From contig NZ_DF820425.1 of the NCBI RefSeq assembly GCF_000617845.2, positions 2,531,725-2,595,724 on the forward strand: DNA of 64,000 nucleotides, in the 5' to 3' direction. The notes below the pieces were generated by a model. The model saw only the letters and a program-made list of their open reading frames with translations. It was not told where the DNA came from and searched no databases. Below, one piece after another: positions 17,756-26,762 of the stretch (within the stretch, counting starts at the first letter, position 1; every line of letters begins with the position of its first letter). The translations under genes were made by a program, and so were the position numbers. This stretch comes from Bradyrhizobium sp. DOA9. Lineage in GTDB: Bacteria; Pseudomonadota; Alphaproteobacteria; Rhizobiales; Xanthobacteraceae.

Positions 17756-19234
17756 ATGGCGGATTACGAGCTTGCGATCATCGGCGGCGGCCTGAACGGT
17801 GTCAGTCTCGCGCGCGATGCGGCCGACCGCGGCCTGCGGGTGATCCTGTTCGAGCAGGGCGATCTCGGTGGCGCGGCCTCGTCGGCGACGCCGCGTTTGA
17901 TCCATGGTGATCTCTCGGTGCTGGAGCGCCGCGGCTTCTGGCGGGTACGTCGGGCGTTGGCCGAGCGCCGGACCTGGCTCTCCATCGCGCCGCACGTGGT
18001 TCGGCCGATGCGTTTTGTCATTCCCGCCCGTTCCGACGAGCGTCCGCCCTGGCTGCTGAGGGCCGGCCTGTATGTCTATGACGGCCTGACGAACCGCGGC
18101 GGCCTGCCGCAATCGACGACCCTCGACATCACGCATCATCCGGTCGGTGATGCGCTGAAGCGTCCGTTCGGCACGGCGTTCGAATATTCGGACTGCGTCG
18201 TCGACGATTCCCGCCTGGTGGTGCTCACCGCGCTGGATGCGGCCGAACGGGGCGCCGCGATCCGGACCGGGGCGCGCTGCGTCCGCGCCGATCGCACCGA
18301 CACCTGGCGGCTTGCGGTGGTCGATCGCGGCATTCGCCGGACGATCTCGGCCCGGGCGCTCGCCAATGCCACCGGCGGCTGGACCGCGATGGTTGCCGAC
18401 ACCGTACTGAGGCAGCCGCAGCCCGCGATGGCGGCGATGCAGATGAGCCAGATCGTCGTGCCGAAATTGTTCGAGTCCGACAATGTCTATGTGTTCCAGA
18501 ACAATGACGGACGGCTGATCTTCGCCCGGCCGTTCGAGCGCGACTTCACGCTGATCGGCATGGTCACGCACGCCTTCACCGGCGATCCCGCGATCGTGGC
18601 GATGCCGGGTGCCGATGTCAGCTATCTCTGCGACGCCGCCAGCCGCTATTTCCGCGAGCGCGTCGCGCTGACTGACGTGGTCCGGACGGTCTCCGGCGTC
18701 AACCTGACGCTGGCGTCCGCACGAGGACGCGACGGCACGGCGCTATTCCATGCGCGCCGCCGCAAGGCGCCGTTGATCACGATGTTCGGCGGCGACGTCA
18801 CCACCTCGCGCCGACGCGCCGAGCGGGCAGTGACGAAGCTGACGCCGTTCTACCCGATGTCGCCGCCCTGGACCGCCGGCGCAGCGTTGCCAGGTGGAGA
18901 TTTCGCCTGGGACCGTTTCGATACCGAGGTCGACCGCGCCCGCGAGCGCTGGCGCTTTCTGTCCGAGCCGGAAGCCCAGCGCTTGGTCGGGGCCTACGGC
19001 TCGCGATTGTCGGCCGTGCTCGGCGAAGCAAGGACACGTGAAGAGCTAGGCCCAGCCTTCGGTCCCGAACTGACCGGCGCCGAGGTGCGCTATCTCATGG
19101 CCCGCGAATGGGCGCGTTTTCCGGACGATGTGCTGTGGCGCCGTTCCAAGCTGGGCCTGACAATGCCCGCGGCGGACCGCGACGCGCTGACGGCATTCAT
19201 GGCGGGCGAGAGCGTTTCATCCCGACCCGGTTGA
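17756..19234 (+). CDS. glpD: glycerol-3-phosphate dehydrogenase, FAD-dependent
   Basis: A 492-residue membrane-associated flavoprotein that oxidises sn-glycerol-3-phosphate to dihydroxyacetone phosphate and feeds electrons to quinone. The N-terminal LAIIGGGLNGVSLARDAADR is the FAD-binding site; SSATPRLIHGDLSVLER is the GlpD family signature, and the C-terminal cap domain (about 375-485) is present. A short hairpin (GGAGCG-CTT-CGCTCC, 17727-17741) lies just upstream. It precedes an ABC importer set, with 52 bases between its stop and the ATPase start. Confidence 0.93.
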   Translation: MADYELAIIGGGLNGVSLARDAADRGLRVILFEQGDLGGAASSATPRLIHGDLSVLERRGFWRVRRALAERRTWLSIAPHVVRPMRFVIPARSDERPPWLLRAGLYVYDGLTNRGGLPQSTTLDITHHPVGDALKRPFGTAFEYSDCVVDDSRLVVLTALDAAERGAAIRTGARCVRADRTDTWRLAVVDRGIRRTISARALANATGGWTAMVADTVLRQPQPAMAAMQMSQIVVPKLFESDNVYVFQNNDGRLIFARPFERDFTLIGMVTHAFTGDPAIVAMPGADVSYLCDAASRYFRERVALTDVVRTVSGVNLTLASARGRDGTALFHARRRKAPLITMFGGDVTTSRRRAERAVTKLTPFYPMSPPWTAGAALPGGDFAWDRFDTEVDRARERWRFLSEPEAQRLVGAYGSRLSAVLGEARTREELGPAFGPELTGAEVRYLMAREWARFPDDVLWRRSKLGLTMPAADRDALTAFMAGESVSSRPG

Positions 19235-19286
19235 GCTAAACACGATCGGCCGCTAGCGTGCGGCGGAATCGGGGTTGGCGGGGATC

Positions 19287-20459
19287 ATGGCGGAAGAATC
19301 GCCCGGAACGAAGGTTGCGGCTGAAACGGCTGGCGGAGATGCATGTCCGGACGCCGGCCAGCCGCTGCTGCGCATCGAGGGCGTCGCCAAGACCTTCGGC
19401 ACGTTCCGCGCCGTCGACGGCGTGTCGCTCGATATCAAGGCCGGCGAGTTCTTCGCGCTGCTGGGGCCGAGCGGCTGCGGCAAGACCACGCTCTTGCGCA
19501 TGCTCGCAGGCTTCGAGGCGCCGGACGAGGGGCGCATCCTGCTCGGCGGCAAGGACATCGCGCTGGCGCTGCCGCATGAGCGCCCGATCAACATGATGTT
19601 CCAGAACTATGCGCTGTTCCCGCATCTGTCGGTGCGTGACAACATCGCGTTCGGGCTGAAGCGCGCCGGCATGGCGCGGGCCGAGATCGCGACGCGCGTG
19701 TCGGAGATGGTCGCGCTGGTCAAGCTCGAAGGGCTGGAGAAGCGGAAGCCCGACCAGCTCTCCGGCGGCCAGCGTCAGCGCGTGGCGCTGGCGCGGGCCC
19801 TGGCGCGCCGCCCAAAGCTCCTGCTGCTCGACGAGCCGCTGGCCGCGCTGGACAAGAAGCTGCGCGAGAGCACGCAAGGCGAATTGATGGAGCTGCAGCG
19901 GCGGCTCGGCATGACCTTCATCATCGTCACCCATGATCAGGAAGAGGCGATGACCATGGCTGATAGAATTGGGGTGATGAAATCGGGCAAGCTCGCCCAA
20001 GTCGCGCCCCCTCGCGAGCTTTACGAGGCGCCGCACTCGCGCTGGATCGCTGAGTTCGTCGGCGACATCAATCTGTTCGACGGTGAGACCAAGTTGCGCG
20101 ACGGTCATCGTCTGGTCATCGGGACGCGCGATGCGGGCGCACTGGTGGTGGCCGAGCCGCGCGAAGGCGTCGGCAGCGGAAAACTGGCGGTCGCGATCCG
20201 CCCCGAGAAGGTCAAGCTGTCGCGGCGCGGCCCGGTGACCGAGGCCGGTCGTGAGACGGCGATCAACATTCTCGACGGCGTGATCGCCGACATCTGCTAT
20301 CTCGGCGGCACCACCACCTACAAGGTGAAGCTCGACACCGGCGGGATGCTGCAGGCGTCGGTCGCCAACAGCGCGCGGCTCGACATCGACGCCTACAGCC
20401 TGAACCAGCATGTCGTCGCCTGGTTCACGCCCGACGATTGCGTGGTGCTGCAATCATGA
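19287..20459 (+). CDS. potA: polyamine-type ABC importer ATP-binding protein
   Basis: About 390 residues. The ATPase domain shows Walker A GPSGCGKTTLL, signature LSGGQRQRVALARAL and Walker B LLLLDEPLAALD, followed by the switch His in IIVTHDQEEAMTMADR. The C-terminal TOBE domain is typical of PotA/PotG of spermidine/putrescine importers. ATG at 19287 is preferred to TTG at 19275. Its stop overlaps the permease start (ATGA). No binding protein gene is found beside this set. Confidence 0.9.
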   Translation: MAEESPGTKVAAETAGGDACPDAGQPLLRIEGVAKTFGTFRAVDGVSLDIKAGEFFALLGPSGCGKTTLLRMLAGFEAPDEGRILLGGKDIALALPHERPINMMFQNYALFPHLSVRDNIAFGLKRAGMARAEIATRVSEMVALVKLEGLEKRKPDQLSGGQRQRVALARALARRPKLLLLDEPLAALDKKLRESTQGELMELQRRLGMTFIIVTHDQEEAMTMADRIGVMKSGKLAQVAPPRELYEAPHSRWIAEFVGDINLFDGETKLRDGHRLVIGTRDAGALVVAEPREGVGSGKLAVAIRPEKVKLSRRGPVTEAGRETAINILDGVIADICYLGGTTTYKVKLDTGGMLQASVANSARLDIDAYSLNQHVVAWFTPDDCVVLQS

Positions 20460-21370
20460 GCTCGCGCCGCATCTTCGCAAGGCCGGCGCGCTTCGCCGCG
20501 ATCGCGCCCTATGTCTGGATGGTGCTGTTCTTCCTGGTGCCGTTCGGCTTCGTGCTCAAGATCAGCCTGTCGCAGACCGCGATCGCGCAGCCGCCCTACG
20601 AGCCGGTGTTCGACCTGACGGCGGGATGGGATGCGCTGAAGGCGGCGTTCGCTGCGCTGTCGGTCGACAATTTCAAGCTGCTCGGCTCCGACGATATCTA
20701 CGTCTTCGCCTATGTCCGCAGCCTCAACGTCGCCGTCACCGCAACGACGCTGCTGCTCCTGATCGGCTATCCCATCGCCTACGGCATGGCGCGGCTGCCG
20801 AAGCGCTGGCAGGGGATCGCGATGGTGCTGGTGATCGTGCCGTTCTGGACCTCGTTCCTGATCCGCATCTATGCCTGGATCAACATCCTCCAGCACGACG
20901 GCCTGCTCAACCAGGTCCTGCTGGCACTGCATCTGGTCAGCCAGCCCGTGGTGTGGCTCTCGACCGACACCGCGATGTATATCGGCATCGTCTATTCCTA
21001 TCTGCCGTTCATGATCCTGCCGCTCTATGCGACGCTCGCCAAGATGGAGCCGGCGCTGGAGGAGGCGGCCTCCGATCTCGGCGCGCCGCCCTGGCAGGTG
21101 TTCTGGCTCGTCACCTTCCCGCTGTCGCTGCCCGGTGTCGGCGCCGGCGTGCTCTTGTGCTTCATCCCGATCGTCGGCGAATTCGTGATTCCGGATCTTC
21201 TGGCCGGATCCAACTCGCTGATGATCGGCCAGACCCTGTGGCTCGAATTCTTCACCAACAAGGACTGGCCGGTCGCCTCGGCTGCGGCGATCGTCCTGCT
21301 CGTCGTGCTGCTGGTGCCGCTGTTGCTCTACGAGCGGCTGCAGAAGCGGCAGCTGGAACAGGGGCGTTGA
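20456..21370 (+). CDS. potB: polyamine-type ABC importer permease 1
   Basis: A 304-residue inner-membrane permease with six spans, PotB/PotH type. The EAA loop that contacts the ATPase is seen in LEEAASDLGAPPWQVFWLVTF. The start ATG overlaps the ATPase stop by four bases, and the next permease begins four bases after the stop, so the three genes form a tight operon. The substrate is inferred only from family. Confidence 0.9.
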   Translation: MSSRRIFARPARFAAIAPYVWMVLFFLVPFGFVLKISLSQTAIAQPPYEPVFDLTAGWDALKAAFAALSVDNFKLLGSDDIYVFAYVRSLNVAVTATTLLLLIGYPIAYGMARLPKRWQGIAMVLVIVPFWTSFLIRIYAWINILQHDGLLNQVLLALHLVSQPVVWLSTDTAMYIGIVYSYLPFMILPLYATLAKMEPALEEAASDLGAPPWQVFWLVTFPLSLPGVGAGVLLCFIPIVGEFVIPDLLAGSNSLMIGQTLWLEFFTNKDWPVASAAAIVLLVVLLVPLLLYERLQKRQLEQGR

Positions 21371-21374
21371 GACG

Positions 21375-22187
21375 ATGCAAAAGGTCTCCCGCCTGTCCCG
21401 GTTCAACATCGCCTCGCTGGCGCTCGGGCTGGCATTCCTTTATTTGCCGATCCTCATTCTCGTGCTCTACTCGTTCAACGCCTCGCGCCTGGTGACGGTG
21501 TGGGGCGGCTGGTCGCTGCGCTGGTATCACGAGTTCTTCAACGACCGCGCCATGATCGAGGCGGCCTGGATGAGCCTGCGGGTCGCGGTCGCCTCGGCGA
21601 CGATTGCGACGCTGCTCGGCACGCTGGCGGCCGTTGCGCTGTCGCGCGGCGAGAGGTTCCGCGGCCGCACGCTGTTCTCGGGCATGCTCTATGCGCCCCT
21701 CGTGATGCCGGAGGTGATCACCGGATTGTCGCTGCTCTTGCTGTTCGTCGCGCTGAACGCCGAGCGCGGTTTCTGGACGGTGACGATCGCCCATACCACG
21801 CTGACCATGTGCTTCGTCGCGGTGGTGGTGCAGTCGCGCCTCGGCTCGCTCGATCGCTCGCTGGAGGAGGCAGCGATGGATCTCGGCTGCGATCCCGTCG
21901 GTGCGTTCATCGCCGTGACGCTGCCGCTGATCGCCCCCGCGATCGTCGCCGGCTGGATGCTGGCGTTCACGCTGTCGCTCGACGATCTCGTGATCGCGAG
22001 CTTCACCACCGGCCCGGGCTCGGCGACGCTGCCGATCCGCATCTATTCGGAGGTGCGCCTCGGCGTGAAGCCCGAGATCAACGCGATCTGCACGCTGGTG
22101 ATCGCCCTGATCGCGGTCGTCATCGTCATCGCCTCGCTCGCTTCGAAGCTGTCGAGCTCGCAGGGCGAGAGCGCGGCGCCGCTGTAG
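21375..22187 (+). CDS. potC: polyamine-type ABC importer permease 2
   Basis: A 270-residue permease, PotC/PotI type, with six membrane spans and the EAA loop LEEAAMDLGCDPVGAFIAVT. The typical LDDLVIASFTTGPGSATLP segment near the C-terminus supports assignment to the putrescine/spermidine importers. It is the last gene of the operon. A large palindromic repeat follows seven bases after the stop and separates it from a convergent sugar ABC operon. Confidence 0.9.
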   Translation: MQKVSRLSRFNIASLALGLAFLYLPILILVLYSFNASRLVTVWGGWSLRWYHEFFNDRAMIEAAWMSLRVAVASATIATLLGTLAAVALSRGERFRGRTLFSGMLYAPLVMPEVITGLSLLLLFVALNAERGFWTVTIAHTTLTMCFVAVVVQSRLGSLDRSLEEAAMDLGCDPVGAFIAVTLPLIAPAIVAGWMLAFTLSLDDLVIASFTTGPGSATLPIRIYSEVRLGVKPEINAICTLVIALIAVVIVIASLASKLSSSQGESAAPL

Positions 22188-22193
22188 AGCCAC

Positions 22194-22276
22194 GTAGCCC
22201 GGATGAGCGCAGCGCAATCCGGGAATCGTGCGATAGGCGATAAGGTTCCGGATTGCGCTGCGCTCATCCGGGCTAC
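22194..22276. repeat. large palindromic repeat between convergent ABC operons
   Basis: Perfect 29-base inverted arms (GTAGCCCGGATGAGCGCAGC... at 22194-22222 and its complement at 22248-22276) enclose a 25-base loop. I recognise the arm sequence as a repeat scattered in rhizobial and other proteobacterial genomes. Lying between two stop codons, it probably ends transcription from both sides. Confidence 0.9.
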
Positions 22277-22286
22277 GGGGATGCAC

Positions 22287-23138
22287 CTACGACTTCACCG
22301 CACCCGCCGTGAGCCCGCCCACCATGTAGCGGCGGAAGGCGTAATAGACCGCTGCCGGCGGCAGTGCGTAGATGAAGCCGGTGGTCATCAGCAGCTCCCA
22401 CGGCGAATCGTCGGCGGCGAGGAAGTTGCCGAGCGCGACGGGGAGGGTGATCTCGCGGTCGTTCGACAGCAGCAGGAACGCGTAGAGATATTCGTTCCAG
22501 GCCAGCAGCACCGCATAGGTGCCGATCGCGACCAGCGAGGGCATCATCAGCGGCAAATAGACCAGGCGGAAGATCTGCAGCGTGGTCGCGCCGTCCATCA
22601 CGGCGGCCTCGTCAAGCTCGACCGGCAGCTTGTCGGAGGCCTGCTTGAGCACCCAGATCGCGTAGGGGCTCGCGATCGTCACCATGGCCAGGATCAGCGA
22701 CCAGTGATTGTTGAGCAGGCCGTAATTGCCCATGGTGCGATACATCGGGACGGCGAGGAATGCCGCCGGAATGAAATAGGTGAAGAGCGCGAGGTTCAGC
22801 ACGGCGCGTCCGCCCGGCACCTTCAGCCGCGAGATCGAGAACGCCGCGCCAGTCGCGATGAACAGCGTCAGCACGCCGACGGAGACGGCGATCACCGTCG
22901 AGTTCCAGAACTGGACGTAGAAGTCGCGCAGGAAATAGTGCTGCTGCTTGAACACGATCTCGAAATTGTGCAGCGTCGGATGGTCCGGCCACAGCTTGCC
23001 CGAGAACGCGTCCTCCTTCGGGGAGATCGCGAACAGGAACATGTGGTAGATCGGGATCATCGTCCACAGGAAGACGGGAATGCCGATCAGCAGCAGCCGC
23101 GCTTCCGTCGCGACGTCACGGAGAGAGGGGAGCTTCAT
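22287..23138 (-). CDS. sugar-type ABC importer permease (MalG-like), system 1
   Basis: A 283-residue permease with six membrane spans and the EAA loop LDEAAVMDGATTLQIFRLVYL. The C-terminal GGLTAGAVKS is a typical ending of the carbohydrate-uptake-1 permeases. ATG at 23138 overlaps the stop of the preceding permease by four bases. It acts with the next permease and the binding protein upstream; no ATPase gene is nearby. Confidence 0.9.
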   Translation of the reverse strand: MKLPSLRDVATEARLLLIGIPVFLWTMIPIYHMFLFAISPKEDAFSGKLWPDHPTLHNFEIVFKQQHYFLRDFYVQFWNSTVIAVSVGVLTLFIATGAAFSISRLKVPGGRAVLNLALFTYFIPAAFLAVPMYRTMGNYGLLNNHWSLILAMVTIASPYAIWVLKQASDKLPVELDEAAVMDGATTLQIFRLVYLPLMMPSLVAIGTYAVLLAWNEYLYAFLLLSNDREITLPVALGNFLAADDSPWELLMTTGFIYALPPAAVYYAFRRYMVGGLTAGAVKS

Positions 23139-24007
23139 CGCGACAACCGTTTCATCATGAAGTAAACGAGCGGCAGGACGAACGGCATCGCGCAGACGAT
23201 CGATGCCATCGCGAGCGAGAGCTGGTCGAGCCGGAGATAGCGGATACCGAGCGTTGCCAGCACGTGCGTGAGGTCGGCCGGGCCGCCGCCGGTGAGCAGG
23301 TAGACGCTGTTGAAATCGCCCAGCGTCCAGATCATCGAGAGCAGCGTGCAGGTGACGTAGAGCGTCTGCATCGACGGCCAGGTGATGAAGCGGAATTTCT
23401 GCCACCAGCTCGCGCCGTCGACCTCGGCGGCCTCGAACAGATCGTGCGAGATCGCGAGCCGGCCGGTGATCAGGATCAGCGTCCAGAACGGCAGCGACTT
23501 CCAGATGTGCACGGCGATCGCCATGCAGAGCGCGACGGTCGGGTCGTTGAGCCAGTTCGGGCCGTCATCGCCGGTCAACGAGAAGATGAAGTGGTTGATC
23601 ATGCCCCATTCGGGATTGAGCATGAAGCGCACCGACAGGATGGTCGGGATCGAGGGCACCGCCCAGGGCAGGATGAAGATCACCGACAGCCATTTGATCC
23701 AGGTGCGCTGCACGGCGAAGAAGCCGGACAGGAACAGCGCGATCAGCATCTTGATGTTGATGCCGACGACCAGGAAGATCAGCGTGTTGATCGCAGCGCG
23801 CGCGAAGATCGGGTCGTTGTACAGCGCGACATAATTCGACGGCGCCCGCGCCAGCCATAGCCCGTAGCCGACCGGATAGACGACGAAGGCCAGGAAGACC
23901 AGCAGATAGGGCGCGAGCAGGATGATGCCCCAGACCTGCGCCGGGGTCAGCCGTGACGACAGGGGCGGGCCGGGAAGTGCCTGATCGCCAGAGAGCGTGA
24001 TCGCCAT
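23135..24007 (-). CDS. sugar-type ABC importer permease (MalF-like), system 1
   Basis: A 290-residue inner-membrane permease with six spans. The EAA loop is FEAAEVDGASWWQKFRFITW, and FNSVYLLTGGGP before the last spans is characteristic of MalF/UgpA-like permeases. It follows the binding protein gene after 97 bases and overlaps the second permease. Confidence 0.9.
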   Translation of the reverse strand: MAITLSGDQALPGPPLSSRLTPAQVWGIILLAPYLLVFLAFVVYPVGYGLWLARAPSNYVALYNDPIFARAAINTLIFLVVGINIKMLIALFLSGFFAVQRTWIKWLSVIFILPWAVPSIPTILSVRFMLNPEWGMINHFIFSLTGDDGPNWLNDPTVALCMAIAVHIWKSLPFWTLILITGRLAISHDLFEAAEVDGASWWQKFRFITWPSMQTLYVTCTLLSMIWTLGDFNSVYLLTGGGPADLTHVLATLGIRYLRLDQLSLAMASIVCAMPFVLPLVYFMMKRLSR

Positions 24008-24104
24008 TCTTTCGAAACTCTTTCAAAGGACTTCCGGCCGCACGAGGCGGCCGGTGTTTGTCGCTTGCGACTCCCCGCGAACCGCGGGGAGAGAGGGATC
24101 AACC

Positions 24105-25490
24105 TTAGCCCGCGACCTGCTTGATGCGGGCGATCAACTCGTCGACGGCCTTGTCCACCGGAACCTTCTCGCTGACGACCCGGTTCATCGCCTTCGCCCA
24201 CACGTTCTCGTTGTTGAGAATCGTGAACTTCCAGTTCTTGGTGAAGTCGAACGCCGCGGTGCCGCCCTTGAACTGGGCGTAGACGGCCTTGCGGTGCTTG
24301 TCAGCCTGCCAGAACGGGCTTTCCTGACTTTCCTTCGTCACCGGGAACCAGCGGCCGAGCGCACCTTCGATGTAGGGACGGATGTTCTCTTCCTGCAGCA
24401 GGAAGCTGATGAACTGCTTGCCCTCGGCCTTGTTCTTGGCCGCGGTGAACATCAGTCCGGTCTTGACGTCGGAGCGGTAGCGGATGGTCGAGCCATCAGG
24501 CGCCTTCGGGAAGGACGCCGTGATGATGTCCTGTTCGTAGGCCTTCTTGCCAGCCTCGCGCTGTTCCGGCGTGAGGTTCTGGTTCTGGGAATCCTCGAAC
24601 CATTTCGCCGCGATCGAGATCGTGAAGTTATGGGTCATCACGATGGTCTTGTTGTGGAACGCGACGTTGTTGTCGGGATCCTTCCAGGTGGTGGAGGAGG
24701 GCGGGGTGCAGCCCTTGATGTAGGTGTCGGTATAGTCCTTCATCGCCTTGATCAGGTTCTCGCGAACCGTGGGATCGTCGACCAGGAGCTTTCCGTCGTT
24801 GTCGACCAGCTTGACGTGATAGGCGTCCATGAAGGTGTAGAACGACTGGAAGGAGTCGGTGGATTCCACGCCCATCGGCTGGCCGACGGCGTAGAGGCGC
24901 TGGCCGGTCGCCTTGCGGATCGCCGGCTGCACCTTGTCGCACCAGAAGGTCCAGTAGCCTGACCAGTCATTCGGGATATCGGCCAGCTTGAAGCCAGCCT
25001 TGTCCAGCATGTCGTTCCAGATCTGGACGTGCATGCTCTGCTGCTTCAGCGGGAAGCCGTAATAGGCCTTCTTCTTGGTGACGTCGTTGTGGAGGATCGA
25101 GGCGTCGAGCGTGTTCTGCACGAACCGATCCTTGATCGGCTCCATGACGTCCGAGAGATCCTCGAGCTTGCCCTCATAGGCCCACTTGCCCTGCACCTGC
25201 ACGTCGTAGCTGTCGGAATAGGCGACGTCGGGCACGGTGCCGGCATCGAGCGCCGCGACCGTCTTCGGAATCATGTCCTGGATCGCGTACTGCGACAATT
25301 CGACCTTGATGCCGGTCTTGGCTTCGAACTTCTTGATCGTCTCGGCGAGCGCTTCGTCCTCGGACTTGTAAAAGCCCTTGACCCACCAAACCGTGATCGT
25401 CTTCTGTTGCGCAAATGCGGGCGCGGTGGCGGCAAACAGCCCGACCGCAGCGACCGCCAATGAAACTGCGCCAATAACCTTGGATTTCAC
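24105..25490 (-). CDS. extracellular sugar-type ABC binding protein, system 1
   Basis: A 461-residue periplasmic protein with an N-terminal signal peptide (cleavage expected after APAFA). ITVWWVKGFYKSEDEAL and TIKKFEAKTGIKVELSQY mark a family 1 extracellular solute-binding protein of the MalE/UgpB class. GTG at 25490 is chosen because GAGGGA stands about six bases upstream; a TTG five codons farther upstream would overlap that site. The substrate is not known. A perfect inverted repeat just upstream is a likely operator. Confidence 0.9.
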   Translation of the reverse strand: MKSKVIGAVSLAVAAVGLFAATAPAFAQQKTITVWWVKGFYKSEDEALAETIKKFEAKTGIKVELSQYAIQDMIPKTVAALDAGTVPDVAYSDSYDVQVQGKWAYEGKLEDLSDVMEPIKDRFVQNTLDASILHNDVTKKKAYYGFPLKQQSMHVQIWNDMLDKAGFKLADIPNDWSGYWTFWCDKVQPAIRKATGQRLYAVGQPMGVESTDSFQSFYTFMDAYHVKLVDNDGKLLVDDPTVRENLIKAMKDYTDTYIKGCTPPSSTTWKDPDNNVAFHNKTIVMTHNFTISIAAKWFEDSQNQNLTPEQREAGKKAYEQDIITASFPKAPDGSTIRYRSDVKTGLMFTAAKNKAEGKQFISFLLQEENIRPYIEGALGRWFPVTKESQESPFWQADKHRKAVYAQFKGGTAAFDFTKNWKFTILNNENVWAKAMNRVVSEKVPVDKAVDELIARIKQVAG

Positions 25491-25512
25491 GTTTTTCTCC
25501 CTCAAACGGCCG

Positions 25513-25538
25513 GTGTTTTAACCGGTCGTATAAAACAC
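25513..25538 (-). promoter_or_regulatory. candidate operator of ABC system 1
   Basis: A perfect inverted repeat GTGTTTTA-N10-TAAAACAC lies 22 bases upstream of the binding-protein start codon. Its size and symmetry fit a dimeric repressor. No regulator gene of the operon lies immediately beside it; the closest is the LysR gene at 25685. Confidence 0.55.
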
Positions 25539-25684
25539 TAGCCCATGGCTGTCATCCGATCTAGCAGCTTCTTGTCAGACCTATGTCGCGGTTGGAGCGA
25601 GACTGTGAAGATGCGAATTCGCGCATCGATCCAAAGGCCGCATCGATAGATGCCAATCAATTCGCCGCGTGGTGTCTCGCCTCG

Positions 25685-26644
25685 TCAGCGTTTCCCTCTC
25701 GAGCTCGTTTCAGCGGAACGGGAGCGCGGTCTGCCTTGCCCGTTCGTCCGAGCAGGCGAGCGCCATGCCTCGAGCAGCATCTTGAGAAACTGGCTGGCAT
25801 GAGGGGACAGTGTCGCCCCGCGTCTCCGCACGATGCCGATCGTCCGCGACACTTCCGGCTCGATCAGGCGAATGGTGTGGATGATCGGATGGCCGGCCGC
25901 CGGTGTCGCGAGCTTCGGTAGCACCGCGATGCCGAGGCCCGCTTCGACCAGGCCGAGCGAGCCGGAGAGGTGAGCGACTTCATAGGACCAGTTCAGCTGC
26001 AGGCCGTGTCGCGCCAGCGCGTTGTCGATCAGCGCACGATTGCCGCTGTTGCGGCCGACGGTGATGACCCGGTGCGGCACGATCTCCGGCCAGCTGACCT
26101 GTTTGCGCGACGCCAGCGGATGATCATGACGGCAGGCGAGCACGAAAGGATCCTCCACCAGCTTCTCGAACTCGATCTCGGCATGCGAGGCGCCGATGAA
26201 ATTGATGCCGAAATCGGCCTCGCCGCGCGCGACCGCCTCCAATCCCTCGTTGGCCCCGATGTCGAGAATCCGGATGCGAATGCGCGGATAGGCTTCGGCA
26301 AACCGGCCGATCGCCCGCGGCAGGAAGTAGAACACCGCGGTCGGCACCGCCGCCACCGAGACCAGGCCCGAGCTTCGCGCGCCGATATCCTGGATGGCGA
26401 GCACCGAGGTCTCGAACTCGTCGATGAGGCGGCGCACCTTCGGCAGGAAGTCGCGGCCCGTCATGGTGAGATTGACGTGGCGCGTCGAGCGCTCGAGCAG
26501 CGGCGCACCGAGGCCTTCTTCCAGCTTCTGAATGCGTCGGCTGAGCGCGGGCTGTGACAGGTTCAGCGCCCGCGCGGTGCGGACGAAGCTTCCGGTCTCC
26601 GCCACGGTGATGAAGGCCTTGAGGTCGAGCAGTTCCGCGTTCAT
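25685..26644 (-). CDS. LysR-family transcriptional regulator
   Basis: A 319-residue regulator. The N-terminal helix-turn-helix is FITVAETGSFVRTARALNLSQPALSRRIQ (split here as residues about 9-37), and a LysR substrate-binding domain fills residues 90-295. ATG at 26644 is chosen because GGAGG lies five bases upstream. It is divergent from the tautomerase gene, 118 bases apart, so it probably controls the tautomerase and the transporter and responds to a related organic acid. Confidence 0.93.
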   Translation of the reverse strand: MNAELLDLKAFITVAETGSFVRTARALNLSQPALSRRIQKLEEGLGAPLLERSTRHVNLTMTGRDFLPKVRRLIDEFETSVLAIQDIGARSSGLVSVAAVPTAVFYFLPRAIGRFAEAYPRIRIRILDIGANEGLEAVARGEADFGINFIGASHAEIEFEKLVEDPFVLACRHDHPLASRKQVSWPEIVPHRVITVGRNSGNRALIDNALARHGLQLNWSYEVAHLSGSLGLVEAGLGIAVLPKLATPAAGHPIIHTIRLIEPEVSRTIGIVRRRGATLSPHASQFLKMLLEAWRSPARTNGQGRPRSRSAETSSRGKR

Positions 26645-26658
26645 GGTCGCCTCCAATT

Positions 26659-26689
26659 ATACCGATAATCGCAATAATACATCGGATAT
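26659..26689. promoter_or_regulatory. candidate LysR operator in divergent promoter region
   Basis: A near-palindrome ATACCGAT-N14-ATCGGATAT lies between the divergent LysR and tautomerase genes, in AT-rich sequence. The placement is typical of LysR-regulated divergent promoters. Confidence 0.45.
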
Positions 26690-26762
26690 TTGCATTTCAC
26701 AAAAGAGTTCTGCCGAGAGATGCTTTGGCCGGCGCGAAGTTGTCGCCGAACGGAACAGCTCC

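Noticed and set aside
15515..18571. A 1018-codon open frame on the minus strand
   Set aside because: It lies opposite the PAS-GGDEF-EAL gene and glpD, whose domains are clear. The antisense product is Arg/Asp/Glu/His-rich with no domain, as expected from GC-rich third codon positions.
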